Shown: one piece after another, positions 1-5,122 of the stretch | Layout: each line of letters opens with the position of its first letter | Numbering within the stretch: position 1 is the first letter of the stretch | Assembly: GCA_030671745.1 (NCBI GenBank) | Contig: DAOVHT010000074.1 | Coordinates: 1-5,122, forward strand | DNA: 5,122 nt | Source: Candidatus Nanohaloarchaea archaeon | Lineage (GTDB): Archaea; EX4484-52; GLR71 | Direction of reading: 5' to 3' | Position numbers and translations under genes: made by a program | Notes under the pieces: generated by a model | Told to the model about the DNA's origin: nothing | What the model saw: the letters and a program-made list of their open reading frames with translations, nothing else | The model's database searches: none

Positions 1-1185
1 CGTCTTAAGCTCAAAGATATCCCCCTCTACAGGAACCCTACCAAGCCTGTCAAGAACAAGCCCGCTTATAGTATCATAATCTGAATCACCTGACAAGAAC
101 TTGACCCTTAACACGCGCTCAACATCATCAATCTCTGATTCGCCGTCAACAATGAACGTTTTCTTACCTTTCTTACGGATCATATTTTTTGATACATCAG
201 TCTCATCATATATCTCACCGACAAGCTCTTCTAAAATATCCTCTAAAGTGACAAGCCCAGTAATACCACCATACTCATCAACAACCATCGCGATATGAAC
301 TTTCTCAGACTTGAACTCTTTCAATAACTCATCGATCTTTTTTGTTTCCGGCACAAATATAGCCGGCCTTACAATCATTTTAAGAGAAAAGCTATCCACA
401 TTCTTACCAACATATTTCAAGAGATCTTTTGAATATAATATACCCACAATCTTATCCTGCACATCTTCATACACAGGTATCCTTGAAAAGCTTGTTTTAT
501 CTATAAACTTAAGCACATCAAAAAGAGTCATTGACTTATCCATACAACACATATTGATTCTGGGAATCATTACATCTTTTACTTCAGTATCATCAAATTC
601 AAAAACATTATGTATCAACTCTTTCTCCTCAGGGTCGATCTCCCCATCTTCAGTACCTATTGTTACAGCAGACATAACTTCTTCTTCAGTCACAAGTGTT
701 TTTTCTTTATCGGTCAAACCATAATAATCCATAAATTTATTTATTATACCAGACATAAACCGTATGATTGGTGATTGAAACCGCTGTAAAAAATAGATAG
801 GTTTAGCAGCGAATATAGAAAACTTTTCCTTATTATGAACCGCATAACTTTTAGGTAATATTTCGCCAAAAAGAAGTATCAAAAATGTCATGACCCCCAC
901 AGCAATACCGATACCTAAAGACCCAAAAAGAAATATACCGATCGAGGTCGCAAGAGCTGATGCTGAAACATTTACAAGATTATTCCCGATAAGGATAGTT
1001 ATAAGAAGTCTATTAGGATCATCAAGAAGTTTTGCAATTAATTTTGAATTCTTAACTTTGTCTTTAAGCATCTTATGCCTGGTTATTCTCCCAAGTGACA
1101 GAAGTGCAATCTCTGACGCAGAAAAAAATGCAGACAACGCAATAAGAATTGCAAGAATAACAAACTGATACCATATTTCCAACAT
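1..1185 (-). CDS. CNNM/CorC family membrane transporter (DUF21 + CBS pair), 3' end cut by window edge
   Basis: The reverse strand is open from ATG at 1185 to the left edge, giving 395 residues with no stop; perhaps 20-40 C-terminal residues are missing. Residues 1-150 form a CNNM (DUF21) membrane domain. It begins with a hydrophobic helix containing FFSASEIALLSL (residues 20-31), followed by IGNNLVNVSASALA (66-79) and the hallmark GEILPKSYA (108-116). Residues about 200-325 are a CBS pair: the first has DVMIPRI (204-210) and RIPVYED (235-241), the second has VVDEYGGITGLVTLEDILEE (301-320). From about 335 a CorC/HlyC-type C-terminal domain begins and runs off the edge (GLVLDRLGRVPVEGD, 375-389). 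Family members are linked to Mg2+ or Na+-coupled metal transport; the older name is hemolysin C-like. The CBS pair normally binds adenine nucleotides. A TAG lies a few codons upstream in frame, so ATG 1185 (or GTG at 1191, two codons earlier) is the only reasonable start. The exact substrate is not determinable here. Confidence 0.93.
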   Translation of the reverse strand, partial: MLEIWYQFVILAILIALSAFFSASEIALLSLGRITRHKMLKDKVKNSKLIAKLLDDPNRLLITILIGNNLVNVSASALATSIGIFLFGSLGIGIAVGVMTFLILLFGEILPKSYAVHNKEKFSIFAAKPIYFLQRFQSPIIRFMSGIINKFMDYYGLTDKEKTLVTEEEVMSAVTIGTEDGEIDPEEKELIHNVFEFDDTEVKDVMIPRINMCCMDKSMTLFDVLKFIDKTSFSRIPVYEDVQDKIVGILYSKDLLKYVGKNVDSFSLKMIVRPAIFVPETKKIDELLKEFKSEKVHIAMVVDEYGGITGLVTLEDILEELVGEIYDETDVSKNMIRKKGKKTFIVDGESEIDDVERVLRVKFLSGDSDYDTISGLVLDRLGRVPVEGDIFELKT

Positions 1186-1188
1186 TAA

Positions 1189-1192
1189 CACC
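1189..1192 (-). promoter_or_regulatory. Shine-Dalgarno-like GGTG of the CNNM gene
   Basis: The minus strand reads GGTG, then three bases, then the ATG at 1185. GGTG can pair with the anti-Shine-Dalgarno end of archaeal 16S rRNA. The spacing is short, so this is weak support for the ATG start. Confidence 0.35.
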
Positions 1193-1217
1193 GTCTAAGA
1201 CTAATTAGGTCTAAGTC

Positions 1218-1227
1218 ATTTATATTG
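1218..1227 (-). promoter_or_regulatory. Candidate TATA box for the CNNM gene
   Basis: The minus strand reads CAATATAAAT in the 65-base gap after NOG1. Its centre is about 38 bases upstream of the ATG at 1185. Transcription would start near 1196, giving a leader of about 11 bases with room for the GGTG site. The presence of its own box suggests the gene need not depend on read-through from NOG1. This is judged from pattern and spacing only. Confidence 0.45.
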
Positions 1228-1250
1228 ATTACGTATAACAGAACCAAAGA

Positions 1251-2258
1251 TCATTGATAGAACTTTTTCTTTGAAGGTAACGCGTCAACTAAAAGAAATT
1301 CCCGTAACTTATCAAAACCATTATTTTTTAATGCAGAGACTTGGTAAATATTAGTACCCATTTTCTTGGTATATTTCTCTAGATCCTTTCCAGAAATTAA
1401 ATCACATTTATTGAAACATACTATAAACGGTACCTCAAAACTCTTCTTCATCTCCTTGTAGAGTGATACCTGCTCAGTCATCTTATAGCCGCAGGTTTCA
1501 GAAGCATCAAATACAAAAAGTATCATATCAGACAGATGCCGGAGTGCTAAAACCGCCTGGAGCTCGATATCATTTCGCTTATCAAGACTTCTGTCCAAAA
1601 GCCCAGGTGTATCCACAAGCTGGACATACTTCTCAATATATCCTACCCGGACATGTTTGGTAGTAAATGGATACGGCTGTATATTAGGTTCGGCCCCTGT
1701 CAAAGTCTTAAGCAGGGATGACTTACCGACATTAGGGAATCCTGCGATGACAACAGTTTTCATCTCCTTGAATTTAGGCAGGTTCTTCAGTCGCGCACGG
1801 CATGCCTCAAGGAATATGAAATCCCGTCTTATCTGATGAAGCACAGAAGACTGACGCCCGTAATATTCAGACCTAATTCGTCCTAGGTCTCGTGCCTGCG
1901 CACCTTTAAGCTTCTTTTTGTAGGTAGTACTTAATTCTTTTGATTTCTCAGCAGCCCAACGAACAGCACCTAATGATTTCTTGAACTGTTCTTTGTCGAT
2001 TGCAAGAGAAACGATTTCAGTATAGTATTGCGGCATGAGATTTACATGCGGTGTCTTTTCAACAATATTATTGAGGTAATTGCATATGATCTCGACCGCA
2101 GTCTCAACCCTTTTGAGTTCCTTGATCCTTATCTCCAACAGCTTATTCTCAGCCGAGACTGTCTTGCTTGCATCACTTGCCTCACTGTACGCCTTGTCAA
2201 GTATCTGACGGTATGGGTGTATGACGGGCATCCTTCGGAAATCGATCTGATCTTCCAT
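1251..2258 (-). CDS. nog1: Archaeal NOG1-family GTPase, ribosome assembly
   Basis: This is a complete 335-residue protein, from ATG at 2258 to TGA at 1251. Residues about 5-160 match the helical NOG1 N-terminal domain, rich in charged residues and with an alternating helix pattern. The GTPase domain follows with all motifs in order: G1 GFPNVGKSS (173-181), switch I threonines in PFTTK (197-201), G3 DTPG (216-219), G4 NKCD (283-286) and G5 SAL (308-310). The sequence then ends within about 25 residues. That is the usual short archaeal form; eukaryotic Nog1 has a long C-terminal extension. Eukaryotic Nog1 binds the pre-60S particle and is needed for large-subunit maturation. The archaeal protein is inferred to act on the 50S subunit in the cytoplasm. 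The start is supported by a TATA-like element centred 28 bases upstream, as for a leaderless transcript. I see no missing GTPase residue and no frameshift. Confidence 0.96.
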   Translation of the reverse strand: MEDQIDFRRMPVIHPYRQILDKAYSEASDASKTVSAENKLLEIRIKELKRVETAVEIICNYLNNIVEKTPHVNLMPQYYTEIVSLAIDKEQFKKSLGAVRWAAEKSKELSTTYKKKLKGAQARDLGRIRSEYYGRQSSVLHQIRRDFIFLEACRARLKNLPKFKEMKTVVIAGFPNVGKSSLLKTLTGAEPNIQPYPFTTKHVRVGYIEKYVQLVDTPGLLDRSLDKRNDIELQAVLALRHLSDMILFVFDASETCGYKMTEQVSLYKEMKKSFEVPFIVCFNKCDLISGKDLEKYTKKMGTNIYQVSALKNNGFDKLREFLLVDALPSKKKFYQ

Positions 2259-2282
2259 AAGATATACTTATGACAATATATC

Positions 2283-2290
2283 TTTTTAAA
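2283..2290 (-). promoter_or_regulatory. Candidate TATA box for NOG1 (leaderless spacing)
   Basis: The minus strand reads TTTAAAAA, centred about 28 bases upstream of the NOG1 ATG. In archaea the box usually lies 26-28 bases before transcription start, so the transcript would begin at or within a base or two of the start codon. No Shine-Dalgarno sequence is seen before this ATG, which agrees with leaderless initiation. Confidence 0.55.
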
Positions 2291-2309
2291 GAAGTGGATT
2301 ATTCAATGG

Positions 2310-2316
2310 AAAAAAA
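2310..2316 (-). terminator. Oligo-T termination tract after the coiled-coil gene
   Basis: The minus strand has seven consecutive T residues starting 18 bases after the stop codon at 2334. Archaeal RNA polymerase terminates at U-rich tracts without needing a hairpin, and none is obvious here. It would separate the coiled-coil gene from NOG1. Confidence 0.5.
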
Positions 2317-2333
2317 TAGGACCAAGAATGCAA

Positions 2334-2804
2334 CTATATCTTGTCATCGACAGTCAATGCGATCTTCTTGAACTTTTCAAAATCATCCCTTAAACTACCC
2401 ACTTCAGAATCATATTGGATTGTGACTTCTTTCTTGTCCAACCGAGAGATGTCGGCCTGCATAGTCTTTATGACTTCTGACAATCTTTCGATCTCGCCCC
2501 GGAACTCAGACACGGAACCATTAGTGACACGGATCTTGGAGACCTCATCAGACTCAGCCTTTATAGTATCACGTATTGCACCATCAAATTGATCCGATTT
2601 GGTTTTAAGTGATTCAAGCACACCTTTGATATTTTTGATCTCCCCATTCAATATGCTCACCGACTGTGTAAGATCCCCGTCAAGACGAGAAGTAGTATTC
2701 TTGAGATCAGAGACATCAACATCAATATTATTTATCCTATCACTTAGTGCCATCAACCCATTCTTTTCATCATCGACTTTATTTTTTGAAAACATGATAT
2801 ACAC
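2334..2804 (-). CDS. Small soluble coiled-coil protein of unknown function
   Basis: The product is 156 residues from ATG 2804, or 153 from ATG 2795, ending at TAG 2334. I do not recognise a family. It has no membrane segment, signal peptide, cysteine or metal-binding motif. It is highly charged, with hydrophobic residues recurring at three- and four-residue spacing: LSDRINNIDVDVSDL (about 20-34), VSILNGEIKNIKGVLESLK (about 49-67), and FRGEIERLSEVIKTM then ISRLDKK (about 101-125). This suggests two or three coiled-coil helices broken near residues 70-97, probably oligomerising. It lies 45 bases after the antiporter and 75 before NOG1. A TATA-like element centred near 2822 is 27 bases from ATG 2795 but only 18 from ATG 2804, so the shorter form is my preferred start. 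Codon use looks like that of its neighbours, and the steady heptad pattern supports a real gene. It could be a partner of a neighbour or a structural protein; neither is shown. Confidence 0.8.
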   Translation of the reverse strand: MYIMFSKNKVDDEKNGLMALSDRINNIDVDVSDLKNTTSRLDGDLTQSVSILNGEIKNIKGVLESLKTKSDQFDGAIRDTIKAESDEVSKIRVTNGSVSEFRGEIERLSEVIKTMQADISRLDKKEVTIQYDSEVGSLRDDFEKFKKIALTVDDKI

Positions 2805-2817
2805 ACATCCCTATAGC

Positions 2818-2827
2818 CATATAATAT
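2818..2827 (-). promoter_or_regulatory. Candidate TATA box for the coiled-coil gene
   Basis: The minus strand reads ATATTATATG, centred 27 bases upstream of ATG 2795 and 18 upstream of ATG 2804. If it is used, it implies a leaderless transcript starting at the second ATG. AT-rich DNA makes chance matches common. Confidence 0.4.
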
Positions 2828-2828
2828 C

Positions 2829-2842
2829 TATGAAACTTCATA
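2829..2842. repeat. 14-base palindrome upstream of the coiled-coil gene
   Basis: The sequence TATGAAACTTCATA has perfect 6-base arms around a 2-base centre. It sits just after the antiporter stop and directly upstream of the candidate TATA box of the coiled-coil gene. This placement would suit a dimeric regulator or the TFB recognition side of a promoter, but it could be chance. No T tract follows, so it does not look like a terminator. Confidence 0.35.
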
Positions 2843-2849
2843 AATTTTA

Positions 2850-4646
2850 TCATTTAGTTTTATCATTCAAAATACCAAGATTAAACTTTTTCTGCAGGTG
2901 CTTAAGATATTTGGGTTCATTTTCATTAAGTATCTTCCGCTCAAGCTGAGTCTCAAGGGTCAGTATATACTTTTTTCGCAAACGTGCAATATATCTCTGT
3001 ATCCCCTCAGGATTAGTGAGTATGTCATCTATATGCTCATTGACCCTTTCAGACCCGAGCAGTTTAGGCAATATGACATAGTCCACACCGTTATCATATG
3101 ACACAAGCGCATCCTCGATATTATTTGCAGTCACAAAGACAATGCATTTAGGGTTTCTTCTCTTGACCTCATTCAACAGGAACATGTTATCTTCACGGTC
3201 AGGTATGGTCGATATCACAAGACTTGCATGCTCAATATCCAATTTTGCCAAGACTTCCTTGTGCCGCACATCCCCATAATATGCAACCATGTCATCCTCA
3301 AGAAGTCTCTTGATTATTTCAGGATTATAATCAAGGACAACCACGGGTCTTTTCATTTTTCCGAGTTCAGACAATATACCTTCACCTAAAAGATGGCAAC
3401 CAACAAGGACTATATGATTCTTATGCCTTACTACTTCTTGTTTCTTATCAAGCTTATCATTTTTTGAGAACCTGCCGAAAAACTCAAATATAAGCAGATA
3501 ATGCGAGAACAGATCAAATATCTTATCCGAATATTTTATGTAATACCCGGTTGATGTCATAGTGATTATCGCAAGGATTGCTGTGATTGAAAATATTTCG
3601 ATAGGTATTAGCCCGCTTGTGACACCGAGTGTCACGATTATGAGCAAGAACTCACTTATCTGTGCAAGACCCAGTGCGGCGATGAAAGATGTACGGAGCT
3701 CATAACCGAAAGCTTTCCCGATTATAAGGACTATGAGTGGCTTTATGAACAACACAAATGCAGTAAACATCATCAACGGACCGATATAGTTCAAGAAACT
3801 GAACGACACTATCTGCAGCCCTAACGATACAAAGAAAAGTGTTGCAAAAAAATCACGGAGCGAACTGACCCGTGCCGCAATCTCAAGATCATATGGATAT
3901 GCAGTAAGACTTATGCCTGCAAGGAATGCGCCTATCGCGATAGGAAACCCTACATAGCTTGCAGCACCGACAAATGTAAAGCAGACAGATATTGCAGTCA
4001 TGAAAAGAAGTTCGGGTGATGATGATGCAAATTTCAATATATGCGGACTTATGGCTTTCTTAAATACCAATGCAAGCGCCACCAACCCAAAACCGTTGAA
4101 CAAAGTGAACACAAGTGACGATATATCACTACCCGCAGTCATGCTGACAACAATAGACAAAGCCAGTATGACCACAATATCCTGAACAATCAGAATCCCG
4201 AGCATCATCCGTCCCGGAAGCGTATCAATCTTACAGCTATCAGACAAAAGTTTTATCACAATCATCGTACTGCTGAAGGTAAGTATCAACCCCATATAAA
4301 GCGATGTCACCGTACTGAATCCCAATGCCAGAGACAAGAAATAAGCAAGCAGAAATGTAGTGATCACTTGAAACAGTCCACCATAAGTCACAAAGGCTCC
4401 GACATTGGCAAGCCTACGAAAATCAAGCTCCATACCGATTATAAAAAGCAGGAAAGCCACACCTAACTCAGAAAGAAGCATTACAGTATCACTGTTTGCA
4501 ATCCACCCGAACCCCAAAGGTCCGATGATCATGCCCGCGATTATATATCCTAAGATAAGCGGTTGCTTGAGCATCTTCATGATGTACGCGACCATAGTTC
4601 CGGCAATTATTGCAAAAGCAATATCAAAAAGCAGATTATCTATCAA
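2850..4646 (-). CDS. CPA2 (Kef-like) cation:proton antiporter with C-terminal RCK/TrkA-N domain
   Basis: This is a complete 598-residue protein from TTG at 4646 to TGA at 2850. Residues about 3-385 form the antiporter domain with about 12-13 hydrophobic helices. Family landmarks are LGYIIAGMIIGP (32-43), ELGVAFLLFIIGMELDF (60-76), the ion-binding-site pair Q155-D156 in LIVQDIVV, IGAFLAGISL (238-247) and FFVSLGLQ (271-278). The QD pair, where Na+/H+ members often have ND or DD, points to a Kef-type K+(or monovalent cation)/H+ exchanger; this is inference. Residues about 410-530 form a Rossmann RCK/TrkA-N domain: HIVLVGCHLLGEG (411-423), acidic D439 after strand two, YGDV (457-460) and PDREDN (482-487). 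The third position of the GxGxxG loop is H418 instead of glycine. A charged helical tail (about 545-595) replaces a TrkA-C domain. An in-frame TGA seven codons upstream leaves no earlier ATG, and the first internal ATG falls inside helix one, so TTG is the start. Confidence 0.95.
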   Translation of the reverse strand: MIDNLLFDIAFAIIAGTMVAYIMKMLKQPLILGYIIAGMIIGPLGFGWIANSDTVMLLSELGVAFLLFIIGMELDFRRLANVGAFVTYGGLFQVITTFLLAYFLSLALGFSTVTSLYMGLILTFSSTMIVIKLLSDSCKIDTLPGRMMLGILIVQDIVVILALSIVVSMTAGSDISSLVFTLFNGFGLVALALVFKKAISPHILKFASSSPELLFMTAISVCFTFVGAASYVGFPIAIGAFLAGISLTAYPYDLEIAARVSSLRDFFATLFFVSLGLQIVSFSFLNYIGPLMMFTAFVLFIKPLIVLIIGKAFGYELRTSFIAALGLAQISEFLLIIVTLGVTSGLIPIEIFSITAILAIITMTSTGYYIKYSDKIFDLFSHYLLIFEFFGRFSKNDKLDKKQEVVRHKNHIVLVGCHLLGEGILSELGKMKRPVVVLDYNPEIIKRLLEDDMVAYYGDVRHKEVLAKLDIEHASLVISTIPDREDNMFLLNEVKRRNPKCIVFVTANNIEDALVSYDNGVDYVILPKLLGSERVNEHIDDILTNPEGIQRYIARLRKKYILTLETQLERKILNENEPKYLKHLQKKFNLGILNDKTK

Positions 4647-4651
4647 AAAAA

Positions 4652-4655
4652 CACC
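4652..4655 (-). promoter_or_regulatory. Shine-Dalgarno-like GGTG deciding the TTG start of the antiporter
   Basis: The minus strand reads GGTG followed by five T residues and then TTG at 4646. Its position supports the non-ATG start, together with the in-frame TGA upstream and the loss of helix one if the first ATG were used. Confidence 0.55.
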
Positions 4656-4696
4656 AAATCAATTTTATCATCTATATTTATGATCAATAGTTACTC

Positions 4697-4720
4697 TACC
4701 TAAATATAAGATATACCTAA
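4697..4720. repeat. Direct repeat TACCTAA x2 upstream of the antiporter
   Basis: Two identical copies of TACCTAA lie at 4697-4703 and 4714-4720, with starts 17 bases apart. They flank an AT-rich element (TTATATTTA on the minus strand) that could itself be a TATA box. They also cover the transcription start expected from the stronger upstream TATA box near 4740. The arrangement resembles a pair of operator half-sites, but the repeats are short. Confidence 0.35.
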
Positions 4721-4735
4721 GATTAGACCGCGCTT

Positions 4736-4745
4736 AATATATATT
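4736..4745 (-). promoter_or_regulatory. Candidate TATA box for the antiporter, with A-rich upstream element
   Basis: The palindromic AATATATATT is preceded on the minus strand by eight A residues (4747-4754), resembling a purine-rich TFB recognition element. Transcription would begin near 4714, giving a leader of roughly 68 bases that contains the GGTG site. A second AT-rich box at 4701-4711 could give a shorter leader of about 33 bases. I cannot decide between them. Confidence 0.45.
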
Positions 4746-4761
4746 GTTTTTTTTAGATTAC

Positions 4762-4768
4762 AAAAAAA
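4762..4768 (-). terminator. Oligo-T termination tract after the right-edge membrane gene
   Basis: The minus strand has seven T residues beginning nine bases after the stop codon at 4778. No strong hairpin precedes it, which is normal for archaeal termination. It probably ends the upstream transcript before the antiporter promoter. Confidence 0.5.
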
Positions 4769-4777
4769 TGAGATTGT

Positions 4778-5122
4778 TCATTTATTCTTATCAGATTTAG
4801 AAAGATTCAAGGCTGCAATAGAGAAACAGACAAATGTAAATGGCATAGTTATCAGACTGGCAGGACCAAGAGCGCCACCCACAGCATTGATTATCCAGAG
4901 TACAATACCCAGACCGACTGAAAACCACAGATTCGCACGTGCCAAAGAATAACTCCTTTTCAATGCCTCGATTGCACCCCTATTTTCAGAGATCGCAAGA
5001 GGTACAGCATATTGGAACATAATCATCAATAAAAGTCCAGGAAGCACAAATAATACAAGCCCAGTCACCACCAATATAGCAGTTAAAATAAACAGCGCCC
5101 AGCTCATCAAGAAATAATCAAA
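4778..5122 (-). CDS. Polytopic membrane protein, C-terminal part only
   Basis: The reading frame is open from the right edge to TGA at 4778, giving 114 visible residues. The true start lies outside the window, so the internal TTG/ATG at 5105-5110 is not taken as the start. Three hydrophobic segments are visible, at about residues 8-43, 67-83 and 88-105, the first long enough for a bent or paired helix. Between the first two is an amphipathic loop, ISENRGAIEALKRSYSLARA (44-63), followed by NLW (64-66). This pattern of a hydrophobic segment, then xGAIEALKRSxxLxRxNxW, then another hydrophobic segment is typical of the broad group of membrane proteins annotated as DUF4013, DUF975 or glycerophosphodiesterase membrane-domain-like. 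No enzymatic function can be assigned. The tail ends in a short charged stretch (KSDKNK). Family placement is from memory of the pattern and is tentative. Confidence 0.8.
   Translation of the reverse strand, partial: FDYFLMSWALFILTAILVVTGLVLFVLPGLLLMIMFQYAVPLAISENRGAIEALKRSYSLARANLWFSVGLGIVLWIINAVGGALGPASLITMPFTFVCFSIAALNLSKSDKNK

Noticed and set aside
101..724. Plus-strand open frames of 65 and 137 codons
   Set aside because: They lie opposite the CNNM gene, whose minus-strand translation shows clear CBS motifs. The plus-strand products are low-complexity and Ser/Thr-rich, as expected of antisense frames.
890..1168. Plus-strand open frame of 92 codons
   Set aside because: It is antisense to the conserved CNNM membrane domain with the GEILPK motif and resembles no known protein.
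1869..1890. Inverted repeat AGACCTA / TAGGTCT with an 8-base loop
   Set aside because: It lies inside the NOG1 coding region where the protein sequence is continuous and family-like. Both arms are explained by codons for DLGRIRS, so a regulatory role is not supported.
2341..2949. Plus-strand frames of 83 and 116 codons opposite the coiled-coil gene
   Set aside because: The minus-strand product has a regular heptad pattern, while these are Ser-rich mirror translations. The second also runs across the antiporter stop and a promoter region.
4405..4683. Plus-strand open frame of 92 codons over the antiporter start
   Set aside because: It is the antisense of the first, highly conserved antiporter helices and has no promoter or ribosome site of its own.
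4747..4754. Run of eight T residues on the plus strand as a plus-strand terminator
   Set aside because: No plus-strand gene ends before it. On the minus strand it is an A tract just upstream of a TATA-like box, which explains it better.
4647..4777. Possible small RNA or tRNA in the 131-base gap
   Set aside because: No cloverleaf, no GTTCRA-type T-arm and no GC-rich stem is seen; the gap is AT-rich and accounted for by promoter and terminator elements.

Overview
This window looks archaeal. The clearest marker is a complete NOG1-type GTPase of about 335 residues without the long C-terminal extension of eukaryotic Nog1. TATA-box-like elements sit about 27 bases upstream of two of the starts, as expected for short-leader or leaderless transcripts. 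GGTG Shine-Dalgarno-like sites precede two other starts, and oligo-T tracts follow two of the genes. The DNA is AT-rich, with frequent AGA and ATA codons. A mesophilic uncultured lineage such as a DPANN group would fit, but no rRNA is present and the assignment below domain level is a guess.

All five genes lie on the minus strand, so they are read from right to left. They are: the C-terminal part of a polytopic membrane protein (edge to 4778); a complete CPA2 cation:proton antiporter with a C-terminal nucleotide-binding domain (4646 to 2850); a small soluble coiled-coil protein of unknown function (2804 to 2334); NOG1 (2258 to 1251); and a CNNM/CorC-type transporter with a CBS pair, nearly complete and cut by the left edge (1185 to 1). 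The gaps are 131, 45, 75 and 65 bases, and most contain a credible promoter. This looks like a co-directional run of separately promoted genes more than one tight operon. The antiporter and the coiled-coil gene are the most likely pair to share a transcript.

Functionally the window combines ion homeostasis (a Kef-like monovalent cation/proton antiporter and a CNNM/CorC-type divalent-metal or sodium-linked transporter) with large-subunit ribosome assembly (NOG1). Nothing in the sequence links these roles beyond adjacency. I found no RNA gene, mobile element, CRISPR array or integration scar, and no clear sign of a new multi-gene system. The most interesting items are the unassigned coiled-coil protein, an atypical nucleotide-binding loop in the antiporter, and short repeats at the predicted promoters of both transporter genes.
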